Positions 7,660 through 16,346 are shown, counted from the stretch's first letter. The stretch is DNA of 64,000 bases from Caulobacterales bacterium (GCA_020638525.1 JACKIL010000003.1:62001-126000); one strand, 5' to 3'. Translations and numbers: made by a program. Notes: generated by a model from the sequence alone, not told the origin.

Positions 7660-8067
7660 ATGCCGAAAGGCCCCAAAGGCGAGAAGAGACCCGCCGACAC
7701 CAATTCGTGTGCGGTCACTATCGCTAAAATCGCCACAGGCGAGATGGAGGACAATCGGCACGAGACCCCGAACCGCCGGAAAAGCGGTCTGGCGGGTGCA
7801 AAGGCAAGAAACGCAAGTCTGACAGAGCAGCAGCGGTCAGAAATTGCGTCCAAGGGTGCTGCTGCGAGATGGAGAAAGAGCATGGGAACATCAGTTGATG
7901 TTGCGAAAAACCGCCTCTTCGGTGACGGATCGCTTGGTGTTGCCGACATCAAGCTCTTTCCGGGCACCGACAGAGACGTAACTCCTCAGGGCTTTGCGGC
8001 GGAAATTCTGCGAGTAATTGCAGAAATGGAAGTCGAAGCGAGGGGAGAAGGTGGCGAAGACGCCTAA
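7660..8067 (+). CDS. Small basic protein with a Lys/Arg/Ala-rich motif, passenger of the insertion element
   Basis: 135 residues. It begins MPKGPKGEKRPADTNSCA followed by TIAKIATGE, a pattern I associate with short proteins found beside transposases in alphaproteobacteria. The middle (about residues 42-70) reads SGLAGAKARNASLTEQQR and then SEIASKGAAARWRK, a basic helix-type repeat annotated as nucleic-acid-binding in some families. The C-terminal part is acidic and variable. An AGGAGA ribosome binding site lies 10 bases before the ATG. The next gene follows after 20 bases, suggesting a two-gene unit. The role is unknown; a nucleic-acid-binding or regulatory partner is my inference. Confidence 0.65.
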   Translation: MPKGPKGEKRPADTNSCAVTIAKIATGEMEDNRHETPNRRKSGLAGAKARNASLTEQQRSEIASKGAAARWRKSMGTSVDVAKNRLFGDGSLGVADIKLFPGTDRDVTPQGFAAEILRVIAEMEVEARGEGGEDA

Positions 8068-8087
8068 ATCGTAATAATCCTTGGCAG

Positions 8088-8654
8088 ATGAGCTACAAAG
8101 AACTGTATGACTTCTGCCAAGGCCTCGATATTCATATCGGGCGCGACACTATTCTCGACAAAATCCGGGAGCTAAGCGGGCAAGAAGTCCGCTGGTACAT
8201 GCGGGCGATGGATCGCACCGTCATGAGAGGGATGTTTTTGAAATTCCCTCCCGGAAGCACGCATTACATCGCCAAGTTTTTTGGGCCGAATGTGGTCGCT
8301 GTCGCGCGAGGTGAGAATCGTTGCTGGCAGCGACTGATTATCGTGAAAGAGGCCCTCCATGTACTTGGCCCCGATAACAAAGCGACGTCTACACCTGAAA
8401 GCTTTGAAACCCTTCTAAATCAAATAGATACCCCCGGGGGACAGCCGTCTCCGCAAACCCTGTCTGAGTACGAGTGTCTATATCTTGCGCTGGCCTTGTT
8501 CTGCCCAGAGGAAATTCGCCTGCAATTTCAAAAAGAACGCGTGGAACAAAAGCTTGACGATCTCACCATCGCCACGAGACTCCGGATTCCTCAAGCTTAT
8601 GTGCCGACGCTATTGGCGCCGAATTTCAAAGAAGTGATCGATTCGATAATTTAA
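8088..8654 (+). CDS. ImmA/IrrE-like protein lacking an intact HExxH site, passenger of the insertion element
   Basis: 188 residues. Residues 80-95 (WQRLIIVKEALHVLG) resemble the active-site helix of ImmA/IrrE metallopeptidases, but the first His of HExxH is replaced by Lys (K87-E88-A-L-H91). The later part (about 135-180: LALALFCPEEIRLQFQK, then LTIATRLRIPQAYVPTLL) resembles the family's C-terminal pattern of a helix followed by a region choosing between binding partners. If the relationship is right, the protein is likely non-catalytic. It follows the small basic protein by 20 bases. The resemblance is from reading alone and is weak; a toxin-antitoxin or regulatory role is speculative. Confidence 0.6.
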   Translation: MSYKELYDFCQGLDIHIGRDTILDKIRELSGQEVRWYMRAMDRTVMRGMFLKFPPGSTHYIAKFFGPNVVAVARGENRCWQRLIIVKEALHVLGPDNKATSTPESFETLLNQIDTPGGQPSPQTLSEYECLYLALALFCPEEIRLQFQKERVEQKLDDLTIATRLRIPQAYVPTLLAPNFKEVIDSII

Positions 8655-8703
8655 AATGAACAAAATGCTTGCTAACTTTATTTAGTGCGCTTATATCAGG
8701 GGG

Positions 8704-9591
8704 GTGAACAAGCTGCCCCTTCATAAGCGCGTCCAAATCCTCTCCATGCTTGTAGAGGGCTCCTCGCTCCGGTCTGTCAGCCGAGTAGCCGGCGTTTCGA
8801 TCAATACTGTAACTAAACTTCTGATAGAGGCCGGCGAGGCTTGCGCCGCCTATCATGACGAGGCGGTCCGCGAGGTCACGGCTTCCCGCATCCAGTGCGA
8901 TGAAATCTGGTCATTCTGCTACGCCAAGGCCAAAAATGTCGCCAAGGCGAAGGCCGCTCCGGTTGACGCTGGCGACGTTTGGACTTGGACCGCCTTGGAC
9001 GCCGACAGCAAGATGATCGTTTCCTACCTCGTAGGTGGTCGCGACAGTGGCTATGCAATCGAGTTCATGGATGATGTTCGCACCCGTCTCGCAAATCGCG
9101 TTCAGCTGACAACGGACGGCCACAAGGCCTACCTTGAGGCCGTGGAAGGCGCATTCGGCGGCGACGTTGATTTTGCCCAGCTTGTGAAGCTTTACGGCGC
9201 GGCGCCGGAGAGTGCTAAGGGCCGCTACAGTCCGGCAGAGTGCATCGGCACCAAGAAAATGGTTGTCGAAGGCGATCCGGATAAGGACAAAATCTCGACT
9301 TCCTACGTTGAGCGGCAAAACCTGACGATGCGCATGTCCATGCGCCGCTTCACGCGCCTGACGAACGGCTTCTCAAAGAAGATTGAGAACCATATCCATT
9401 CGCTGTCGCTGTATTTCGTTTATTACAACTTCTGCCGCATCCATAAGTCGCTTAAAGTTACGCCCGCGATGGCTGCAGGGCTGACGGACACGCTGCACGA
9501 TATGGAGTGGATTATCGGTCTGATCGACGCCGGCGCGCCAGAACCCAAAAAGCGCGGCCCATACAAAAAGCAGGCTGAAAATTCAAACTGA
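8704..9591 (+). CDS. IS1-family-like DDE transposase
   Basis: 295 residues in a single frame from a GTG preceded by a G-rich ribosome binding site. An N-terminal helix-turn-helix (about 17-41, EGSSLRSVSRVAGVSINTVTKLL when read across) precedes the DDE core. The acidic residues appear in IQCDEIWSF, LTTDGHKAYL and TSYVERQNLTMR. The stretch GDVWTWTALDADSK and the C-terminal block ending KKRGPYKK are typical of the single-frame IS1-like transposases common in proteobacteria. Classical IS1 makes its transposase by frameshifting between insA and insB; no frameshift is needed here. The gene stops nine bases before the right end of the element. Confidence 0.88.
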   Translation: MNKLPLHKRVQILSMLVEGSSLRSVSRVAGVSINTVTKLLIEAGEACAAYHDEAVREVTASRIQCDEIWSFCYAKAKNVAKAKAAPVDAGDVWTWTALDADSKMIVSYLVGGRDSGYAIEFMDDVRTRLANRVQLTTDGHKAYLEAVEGAFGGDVDFAQLVKLYGAAPESAKGRYSPAECIGTKKMVVEGDPDKDKISTSYVERQNLTMRMSMRRFTRLTNGFSKKIENHIHSLSLYFVYYNFCRIHKSLKVTPAMAAGLTDTLHDMEWIIGLIDAGAPEPKKRGPYKKQAENSN

Positions 9592-9600
9592 GACACTACC
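9582..9600 (-). repeat. Right terminal inverted repeat of the insertion element
   Basis: The reverse complement reads GGTAGTGTCTCAGTTTGAA, identical to the left end. The transposase stop codon lies within this repeat. Confidence 0.93.
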
Positions 9601-9608
9601 AAATGGTC
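9601..9608. repeat. Target site duplication, right copy
   Basis: AAATGGTC, identical to 7050-7057. Removing the element and one copy restores a continuous intergenic sequence between rpmH and the TVP38 gene. Confidence 0.9.
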
Positions 9609-9755
9609 CTTCTGGGCCGAATTTCCCGGAAAAGTGACCGAACCCGGCCATTTTCTTGAGCTTCCGCACGCGCAAAGCGGCTTATGCGGCCTGCCAGAAC
9701 CTGCCATAGAAGCGAGGAACCGAGCCGAAACAAGGCCTTGTCGGGAAGGAACCCC

Positions 9756-10517
9756 ATGGAAAGCACCGAAGGCGGCGCACCGGCAGCGGCCCGTCCCCTG
9801 AAAAGCGCGCTGAAGCGAGCCGCGCCGCTGCTGGCGATTGGCTTCGCCGCCGCGCTCTTCTTCGCCAGCGGGGCGCACCGCTATCTGACCCTTGCCGCCC
9901 TTCGGGAGCACTATGCGGCGCTGCAGACCTTCGTGGAGGCGCATTATTTCTGGGCGCTGGCGCTCTACATGCTCGCTTATGTATGCGTCGCGGCCCTCTC
10001 CCTGCCCGGCGCGACTGTGATGTCGCTTCTCGGGGGCTTCCTCTTCGGATCGGTGATCGGGACCGTCGCAGTCGTTCTTTCAGCATCCGCCGGCGCAAGC
10101 ATCATCTTCATTGCGGCACGGACCGCTTTCCGAGACTTTTTCGCCGCACGCGCCGGCGGCTTCTTCAAGAAAATGGAAGCCGGCTTCAACAGGAATGCGT
10201 TTTCCTACCTCCTGCTCCTACGTCTCGTGCCGCTCTTTCCATTCTTCATCGTGAACATCGTTCCGGCGTTCACGGAGATCCGTCTGCGTACTTATTTCCT
10301 TGCGACGCTTATCGGCATCATTCCCGGCGCATTCGCCTTTGTGAGCGCGGGCGCCGGGCTGGGCGCCATTCTCGCGCGCGGTGAAGAAATCAAACTAACG
10401 GGCCTTCTGCTTCAACCAGAAATCCTGACGCCTATAATTGCGCTCAGCGTTCTCGCGCTTATCCCGATTATCTACCGTATGGCGCGCGCCAAGCGCAGCG
10501 AAGGGTCCGCCGCATGA
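9756..10517 (+). CDS. TVP38/TMEM64 (SNARE-associated, DedA-like) membrane protein
   Basis: 253 residues from the ATG at 9756, chosen over an earlier in-frame ATG at 9684 because GGAAGGA lies six bases upstream. It has five to six hydrophobic segments. The family block ALSLPGATVMSLLGGFLFG (about 84-102) and the later FLLLRLVPLFPFF-like segment with its Arg are typical of VTT-domain proteins, thought to move lipids between membrane leaflets. It overlaps the next gene, a MerA-like flavoprotein, by four bases; this pairing recurs widely in proteobacteria. The joint role of the pair is not known to me. Confidence 0.88.
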   Translation: MESTEGGAPAAARPLKSALKRAAPLLAIGFAAALFFASGAHRYLTLAALREHYAALQTFVEAHYFWALALYMLAYVCVAALSLPGATVMSLLGGFLFGSVIGTVAVVLSASAGASIIFIAARTAFRDFFAARAGGFFKKMEAGFNRNAFSYLLLLRLVPLFPFFIVNIVPAFTEIRLRTYFLATLIGIIPGAFAFVSAGAGLGAILARGEEIKLTGLLLQPEILTPIIALSVLALIPIIYRMARAKRSEGSAA

Positions 10518-11926
10518 TGAGGAGCATTTCGGCTGACATCTGCGTCATCGGCGCTGGATCGGCCGGTCTGTCCGTCGCAGCAGGGGCAGCGCAACTCGGC
10601 AAACGCGTCGTCCTTTGCGAAAAAGGAAAAATGGGCGGTGACTGCCTCAATTATGGCTGCGTGCCGTCAAAGGCGTTGATTGCAGCCGCCTCCGCCGCCG
10701 CAACAGCGCGTAGCGCCTCCAAATTTGGCGTTTCTGTCGGCGAGCCCCGCACGGAATTCGCCTCGGTAATGGATCACGTCCAGTCTGTCATAGACGCAAT
10801 CGCGCCGCATGACAGTCAGGAACGCTTCGAAGGTTTGGGTGTCACCGTCATCCGGGAAGCCGCGTCTTTTATTGACGCTCGGCGCATTCGCGCCGGAGAA
10901 ACAGTGATCAGTGCGAAATTCTTCGTCATTGCGACCGGCTCCTCCGCCTTCATCCCGCCGATCGACGGGATAGAAGACGTTCCGTACTTCATCAATGAAA
11001 CGATCTTCTCGAACCGCGTCTTGCCCGATCACCTCATCATCATCGGCGGAGGACCGATCGGCGTCGAACTTGCTCAGGCGCATCGCCGGCTCGGCGCGCG
11101 CGTGACGATTGTCGAAGCCAACAGAATTCTCAACAAGGAAGACCCTGACGCCGCCGAGCTCGTCCGCAAGGCGCTTACCGAAGAAGGCGTGTCGGTGCGC
11201 GAGGGAAGCGCGGTGAAGTCGGTGAGTACGCAAGGGGACGAGGTCGAAGTTTTGCTCGCTGGCGGGACGATCAAAGGGTCTCACCTTCTGATTGCTGTCG
11301 GCCGGCGTGCAAACCTCACCGGCCTTGATCTGCAGAAAGCCGGCGTTCGCTTGTCGAAGGACGCAATCGAGCTTGACCTCCGTCTGCGCACCTCGAACAA
11401 GCGCATCTATGCAATTGGAGATGCGGCCGGCGGAGCTCAGTTCACCCATCTTGCGGGCGATCATGCAAGTACGTTCATTCGTAATGCACTCTTCAAAATG
11501 CCCGCGAAACGCCGCGACGCGTTGTGCCCGCGTGTGACCTACTGTGATCCGGAGATCGCCACTATCGGACTCGCGGAGGAAGAAGCCCGCAAGGTCGATC
11601 CGGGCGCTCGAAGCGTCCAGTGGGACTTCAAGGACAATGACCGCGCGCAGGCTGAAAAGCGTACGGAAGGTTTCGCCAAGATTGTCGTTGGACGCAAAGG
11701 CAAAATCCTCGGCGCGACCATTGTCGGCAAGGCCGCGGGCGACCATCTCCAGCCGTTGGCGCTCGCCATCGCGAACGGAATGAAGATTGGCGCTTTTACA
11801 GCTATGATCGCGCCATACCCGACTCGCGGCGAAGTTCTCAAACGCGCTGCAGGAGCGTGGTATGCTCCGACTCTCTTTTCAGACCGGACGCGCTCGGTCG
11901 TCCGACTATTGTCTCTTTTCGACTAG
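10514..11926 (+). CDS. FAD-dependent pyridine nucleotide-disulfide oxidoreductase (MerA-like)
   Basis: 470 residues. FAD-binding GxGxxG (GAGSAG, 13-18), redox-active cysteines in GGDCLNYGCVPSK (C44 and C49), NAD(P)-binding IIGGGPIGVELAQ, and a second FAD contact (YAIGDAAGG). In the C-terminal dimerisation domain the His of the lipoamide-dehydrogenase HPT..E dyad is replaced by Tyr (APYPTRGE), as in mercuric reductases. There is no N-terminal heavy-metal domain and no C-terminal Cys pair, so mercury reduction is unlikely; the substrate is unknown. The ATG overlaps the stop of the TVP38 gene (ATGA), so the two are probably coupled. Confidence 0.9.
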   Translation: MMRSISADICVIGAGSAGLSVAAGAAQLGKRVVLCEKGKMGGDCLNYGCVPSKALIAAASAAATARSASKFGVSVGEPRTEFASVMDHVQSVIDAIAPHDSQERFEGLGVTVIREAASFIDARRIRAGETVISAKFFVIATGSSAFIPPIDGIEDVPYFINETIFSNRVLPDHLIIIGGGPIGVELAQAHRRLGARVTIVEANRILNKEDPDAAELVRKALTEEGVSVREGSAVKSVSTQGDEVEVLLAGGTIKGSHLLIAVGRRANLTGLDLQKAGVRLSKDAIELDLRLRTSNKRIYAIGDAAGGAQFTHLAGDHASTFIRNALFKMPAKRRDALCPRVTYCDPEIATIGLAEEEARKVDPGARSVQWDFKDNDRAQAEKRTEGFAKIVVGRKGKILGATIVGKAAGDHLQPLALAIANGMKIGAFTAMIAPYPTRGEVLKRAAGAWYAPTLFSDRTRSVVRLLSLFD

Positions 11927-11933
11927 GATACGC

Positions 11934-13379
11934 ATGGGATCAGACGTCGCCCCTTCGCCAGCATCGCTCCCCGGCAAGATCAGACGATCCTTGTCAACCA
12001 AACTGCTGTTGCTGACGATCTTCTTCGTGCTTTTCGCAGAGATTTTGCTTCTCATCCCGTCCGTCGCCAAACAACGTGTCGCGTGGCTACAACAACGAGT
12101 TGAGGCCGCTTATCTTGTCGGTCTCGCTCTCGAAGCGCCGGACGCGGAAATGATCGATCCGGAGGTCGCCGACCAACTGTTCGCGACAGCGAATATTCTA
12201 GGCGTCACGGTCCACCGCGAAGGCGCGAATGTGCAACTTTTCGCACCCAATGTTGATCCATCCAGCCCACCGCCGATGCATTATGTGGATCTAAGAGACA
12301 AAAGCGCCGCAAAACTCATCTTGAATGCTTGGGGAACCTTTTTCTCTCGCGGCGACGACATGGTCCGCATCATTGGCGCCCCGACTTATGCAAATGGCGA
12401 GACTGTAGACATCATCATTTCGCAGCGCGCCTTACGGCAGGACCTCATGGTCTATGCGTGGAATATCCTCGCCCTCTCTCTGCTCATCTCAACGCTCGCG
12501 GCATCCCTGGTCTATTGGTCTTTGAACCGCATTATCGTGCGGCCTGTTCGCGCATTGACTCGGGACATGACAGCTTACCAGGAGAACCCGGAAGACTCGC
12601 GTTTCATCGTCGCCCCAAGCAATCGCGCCGATGAAATCGGCGTCGCCGAACGCAGCCTTCATGCGCTGCAGCTCCGCGTGCACGAGCTTCTGTCGCAACG
12701 GCGCCGGCTTGCAGCGCTCGGAGCCGGCATCTCGAAACTAAGCCACGATCTGCGCAATATTCTCGCTTCCGCGCAACTCATGTCGGATCGCCTCGCAAAA
12801 AGCGAGGACCCGCGCGTCAGGAAATTGAGCCCAAGGCTCATTCAAGCGCTTGACCGCGCCATCGCGCTTTCTCGCGATACGTTGAGTTATGCACGGATGG
12901 AACCCGGCTCGCTCACGAAATCGCGCTTTCCCCTACGCGACCTCGTCGAAGAGGTTTTCGACGATACAGCCTCCCTCCACGTCTTGTTCGAAAATGATGC
13001 TCCAGAGACGCTCGAGATCACGGCTGATCGCAATCAGCTCTACCGGGCTCTTTTCAATCTCGTGCGCAATGCGATCGATGCGATGCTCCCCGAGCAATCC
13101 GCGCAGGAAGTGGAAGGCGTCACGCCAAAACTAGTGAACATCGCTGCAACTCAAAGCGGCGACATGATCGTCATTGAGGTGAAAGATACGGGGCCTGGTC
13201 TACCCGATGAAGCGCGGGCGCGCCTGTTCGAACCCTTTCAAGGATCGCTCAAACCGGGAGGGTCAGGCCTTGGCGTCGCGATTGCCTATGAAATCATGCG
13301 CGCCCACGGAGGCGAACTCGAACTGAAATCCTCGAACCCCGGCGGCGCCGTGTTCGCATTGTTCTTGCCCACAAGCTGA
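11934..13379 (+). CDS. Membrane sensor histidine kinase
   Basis: 481 residues from the ATG at 11934, preceded by AGGAT. An earlier in-frame start lies inside the upstream gene and is less likely. Membrane helices at about 23-45 and 173-196 flank an extracytoplasmic sensor of about 125 residues. A HAMP-like linker follows, then the dimerisation helix with phospho-acceptor His271 (KLSHDLRNI), then the ATPase domain with an N box (NLVRNAIDAM), G1 (VKDTGPGL) and G2 (GGSGLGVAIAYEI). The gene begins eight bases after the MerA-like gene. No response regulator gene is adjacent, so its partner must be elsewhere. It may sense a membrane or redox state related to the two genes before it. Confidence 0.9.
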   Translation: MGSDVAPSPASLPGKIRRSLSTKLLLLTIFFVLFAEILLLIPSVAKQRVAWLQQRVEAAYLVGLALEAPDAEMIDPEVADQLFATANILGVTVHREGANVQLFAPNVDPSSPPPMHYVDLRDKSAAKLILNAWGTFFSRGDDMVRIIGAPTYANGETVDIIISQRALRQDLMVYAWNILALSLLISTLAASLVYWSLNRIIVRPVRALTRDMTAYQENPEDSRFIVAPSNRADEIGVAERSLHALQLRVHELLSQRRRLAALGAGISKLSHDLRNILASAQLMSDRLAKSEDPRVRKLSPRLIQALDRAIALSRDTLSYARMEPGSLTKSRFPLRDLVEEVFDDTASLHVLFENDAPETLEITADRNQLYRALFNLVRNAIDAMLPEQSAQEVEGVTPKLVNIAATQSGDMIVIEVKDTGPGLPDEARARLFEPFQGSLKPGGSGLGVAIAYEIMRAHGGELELKSSNPGGAVFALFLPTS

Positions 13380-13383
13380 GGGC

Positions 13384-15204
13384 CTAGTCGGCGTTGACGA
13401 CCCCCGTCCGCCATACTCCCTCTCGACGCTTGTCCGCGCCGCCGTCATAAGTCCCATCGGGAAGCCGGCGAAATCCGTGAACGCCACTATTAAGCTCGCG
13501 CTCCACGACTGGATGTCCAAGACGTTTCAACCCTTCGATGGTCTGCGCATCAAAGCGGCCTTCTTCCAGAATCGGCGCTACGCGCGGATAGACGGCGTTC
13601 GGCAAGTCGATCGCGTCCTGCATCGACAGGCCCCAATCGATGACGCCGATTATCGTCTTGGCGACATAGCCGATGATCGCCGAACCGCCGGGCGAGCCGA
13701 GAGCAAGATAAACCTCACCCTTCTCATCAAAAGCAATAACAGGTGACATTGAGCTTCGCGGGCGCTTTCCCGGCGCGACAGCGTTGGCGACCGGCACGCC
13801 ATCACGTTCGGGGAGGAATGAAAAGTCCGTCAGCTGATTGTTGAGAATCATGCCGCCCGCCATCAGATGGCTGCCAAACGCCGATTCAACCGTTTGCGTC
13901 ATCGAGACTACCCGGCCTTCGCCATCGACGATGACGAAATGGCTTGTAGAGGGCGGTTCCGGCGAAGCGTCATTTGCGAGATTTCGCCACTGCCCAGCGT
14001 CATCTTCGATCGCGAATTGGGAGGGATCGCCCGGCTTCACCTCTGAAGCAGCCTTCATGCGATCAATCAGTTCGGATCGAGAGACGACATAGGGCGGATT
14101 GAGCAGTCCGGCGACCAGATCTTCCTGCTTGAGGCCTCCTGCTGCGGCGGCCTGGTCTTGGTCCGCCAGATATCGGTCGCGGTCAGCATAAGCGAGCCGG
14201 CTCGCTTCAAAGATCAAATGGAGGGACTCAATCGTCTCTGCGCCAGCGCCAGCGAGATCAAAACGCTCCAGCATGCCAAGCATTTGAAGCAATGTGACAC
14301 CGCCCGAACTCGGCGGTCCCATCGAGCAGAACTCATAGGCCCGATATATCGCACATACGGGCGTGCGCTTCATCGGCTGATATCCCGCGAGGTCTTCCAG
14401 CGACATTCCGCCAGGCTGCGGACCGCCATTCACAGCATCGACGATTTCCTGCGCAATCTGACCTGAATAGAAGGCTTCCGGCCCCTCCTCGCTAAGGGTG
14501 CGCAGCGTCTCGGCGTAAGGTTCATTCCTCAGAACGTGGCCGACTGACCAAGGTTCGCCGGCTTCGTCAAAAAAATAGGCGCCAGCCGCCGGCAGTCGCT
14601 TCATGCGCGGATAGAGTTCGAGGAGACCATGAAGGCGCGGAGAAACTTCAAAACCATTTTCGGCGAGGCCCGCGGCCGGCGCCAGAAGTTCCGACCACGG
14701 AAGGCTTCCATGCTCGTTATGCGCAAGCTCAAGCATACGCACGATACCGGGCACGCCGACAGAAAGCCCGCCGACCACGGCGTCATAAAACGCCATCGGC
14801 TCCCCATCGGGCTTTAGGAAGCGATCGGGCTGTGCGGTCGCCGGCGCGACTTCTCTTCCATCATAGGTCTCAAGAGAGCCTGTCGCCGGGTCGAAGAACA
14901 TCATGAAAGCGCCGCCGCCCAGCCCTGAGGATTGCGGCTCGACAAGTCCGAGGACCGCAGAGGTCGCAATCGCCGCGTCGACCGCCGTCCCCCCGCGCGC
15001 GAGGATCTTCTCGCCGGCCTCAACAGCGTAGGGATTGGCAGCGGATATGAAGTAATGCTTCTCAGGCGAGGGCGGCGCTTCTGCGCTCTGAGGCGCAGTC
15101 TGCGCCGACGCTTGTTCTTCTGGATGCCTGGAGCAGCTGGCCGAAAGCAGCACGCACAACATCGCGTGCAAAACAATGACGCCTCGCGCCGCTGAGTTAC
15201 GCAT
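13384..15204 (-). CDS. ggt: Gamma-glutamyltransferase (Ntn hydrolase), secreted
   Basis: 606 residues from the ATG at 15204. The upstream extension to 15351 overlaps the neighbouring divergent gene and breaks the signal peptide, so it was not used. A hydrophobic leader (about 8-22) is followed by LSASC with Cys24, possibly lipidated although the -3 position is Ser. The enzyme self-cleaves; the nucleophile of the small subunit is the Thr in PPSTSHFVIVD. The large-subunit motif LGGGAFMMFFD and the small-subunit SSMSP..LALGSPGG segment are present. It transfers or hydrolyses the gamma-glutamyl group of glutathione in the periplasm. It ends four bases from the histidine kinase on the other strand. 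Confidence 0.93.
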   Translation of the reverse strand: MRNSAARGVIVLHAMLCVLLSASCSRHPEEQASAQTAPQSAEAPPSPEKHYFISAANPYAVEAGEKILARGGTAVDAAIATSAVLGLVEPQSSGLGGGAFMMFFDPATGSLETYDGREVAPATAQPDRFLKPDGEPMAFYDAVVGGLSVGVPGIVRMLELAHNEHGSLPWSELLAPAAGLAENGFEVSPRLHGLLELYPRMKRLPAAGAYFFDEAGEPWSVGHVLRNEPYAETLRTLSEEGPEAFYSGQIAQEIVDAVNGGPQPGGMSLEDLAGYQPMKRTPVCAIYRAYEFCSMGPPSSGGVTLLQMLGMLERFDLAGAGAETIESLHLIFEASRLAYADRDRYLADQDQAAAAGGLKQEDLVAGLLNPPYVVSRSELIDRMKAASEVKPGDPSQFAIEDDAGQWRNLANDASPEPPSTSHFVIVDGEGRVVSMTQTVESAFGSHLMAGGMILNNQLTDFSFLPERDGVPVANAVAPGKRPRSSMSPVIAFDEKGEVYLALGSPGGSAIIGYVAKTIIGVIDWGLSMQDAIDLPNAVYPRVAPILEEGRFDAQTIEGLKRLGHPVVERELNSGVHGFRRLPDGTYDGGADKRREGVWRTGVVNAD

Positions 15205-15288
15205 GAGAGCCCTCACTTTCTTCGTCAGACTTTGTAAGATGACTTTGCCAGCGCCGCGACCCTCTAAACGCAGTGAGAGGAAATAGTC

Positions 15289-16275
15289 ATGACGACCCGC
15301 AAGGGCCCGAAAAACGACATTACCGATGTCCCCGGCGTCAAAGTCGGCCAATCCGAAGATCTCCGGGTGAAAACGGGCGTCACCGTCATCCTTCCCGATA
15401 CGCCATGCATTTGCGCCGGCGACATTCGCGGCGGAGGTCCGGGCACGCGAGAGACGGACCTTCTCGACCCTTCAACACTCGTCGATCGAGCCGATGCGAT
15501 CGTTCTCTCTGGCGGCTCCTCTTATGGCCTGGGCGCCGCGGACGGTGTCGCCGCCTGGCTTGGCGAGCGAGGCAGGGGTTTCACCCTCGTCGCTCAGGCG
15601 GGCGTGCCGCCTTCGCCGATCGTTCCAGCGGCCATTCTCTATGACCTCGCAAACGGCGGCGACAAAGGATGGGGCGGTTCCACCCCCTACCCAAACCTCG
15701 GCTATGCCGCTTGTGAAGCCGCAGGCGCACCGCTGCGGCAGGGACGCGCCGGCGCAGGGTATGGCGCGCGCGCCGGCGCCGGCCTGGGCGGAGTCGGATC
15801 CGCTTCTTACGTCACCGATGACGGGCTGATCATCGGAGCAATAGCGGCAGTGAACAGCTTCGGATCCGTCAAAATGCCGGAAAGCGACGCTTTCTGGGCA
15901 TGGCCTTTCGAGGAGGAAGGCGAATTCGGGGGGCGCCGACCGGCAGCAGACTGGAAACCTGCCGCCGACCTGCCGCCCGACACCAAGCTTGCCAGCCCGG
16001 CCCGCACGAACACGACTATCGCCGTCGTCGCCGTCTCCGCTTCCCTGACGCAGGCTGAAGCGCGCCGCGTTGCGATTATGGCGCAAGACGGCGTGGCGAG
16101 GGCGATCCGCCCGGTTCATGGACCTACGGACGGAGACGCCGTCTTTGTTCTCGCAATGGGTGAAGGGGCTCCCGCCGCGCCGTTCCAATTGACGAGAATT
16201 GGCCTCCTCGCCGCAGACTGCCTCGCCCGAGCCATCGCCAGGGCGGTCTACGAAGCAGAACGCCAAGAGACCTGA
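15289..16275 (+). CDS. P1 family peptidase (DmpA / L-aminopeptidase-D-esterase, S58)
   Basis: 328 residues. It begins with KNDITDVPGVKVGQ, the standard opening of the family. The LSGGSSYGLGAADGV block follows, then the Gly/Ala-rich GAGYGARAGAGLGG stretch. The likely self-cleavage and nucleophile position is in ARTNTTIAVVAV, as in Thr-type members of the group. These enzymes remove N-terminal amino acids from small peptides or amides. The gene is divergent from ggt with 84 bases between, suggesting a shared control region and a joint role in peptide salvage. A GTGAGAGGAAATAGTC leader gives a good ribosome binding site. Confidence 0.9.
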   Translation: MTTRKGPKNDITDVPGVKVGQSEDLRVKTGVTVILPDTPCICAGDIRGGGPGTRETDLLDPSTLVDRADAIVLSGGSSYGLGAADGVAAWLGERGRGFTLVAQAGVPPSPIVPAAILYDLANGGDKGWGGSTPYPNLGYAACEAAGAPLRQGRAGAGYGARAGAGLGGVGSASYVTDDGLIIGAIAAVNSFGSVKMPESDAFWAWPFEEEGEFGGRRPAADWKPAADLPPDTKLASPARTNTTIAVVAVSASLTQAEARRVAIMAQDGVARAIRPVHGPTDGDAVFVLAMGEGAPAAPFQLTRIGLLAADCLARAIARAVYEAERQET

Positions 16276-16346
16276 CATATCGGCGTGAGGAGCTTGCATT
16301 CCGCAGCGTGATGCGCTTAAAGGCGCTTCCTGCCCGCAAGGGTTGC

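Larger units (their letters stand above)
7058..9600 (+). mobile_element. Complete 2543-bp IS1-like insertion element carrying passenger genes
   Basis: The element is bounded by perfect 19-bp inverted ends (7058-7076 and 9582-9600) and flanked by the 8-bp direct repeat AAATGGTC, so both junctions are intact. It encodes one transposase at the right end (8704-9591) and three other reading frames: a small membrane protein on the minus strand at the left end, and two plus-strand genes in the middle. IS1-family elements are usually about 0.7-1.2 kb with little besides the transposase, so this one is unusually long. Its middle (about 7340-7600) is visibly richer in A and T than the flanking chromosome, a sign of different origin. 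Intact ends, intact transposase and identical duplications suggest a recent insertion. Confidence 0.92.

Noticed and set aside
10667..11746. 359-codon minus-strand frame opposite the MerA-like gene
   Set aside because: No recognisable domain; the plus-strand flavoprotein explains the sequence fully.
10514..11926. Mercuric reductase of a mer operon
   Set aside because: There is no N-terminal heavy-metal domain, no C-terminal Cys pair and no other mer genes; it pairs with TVP38 instead.
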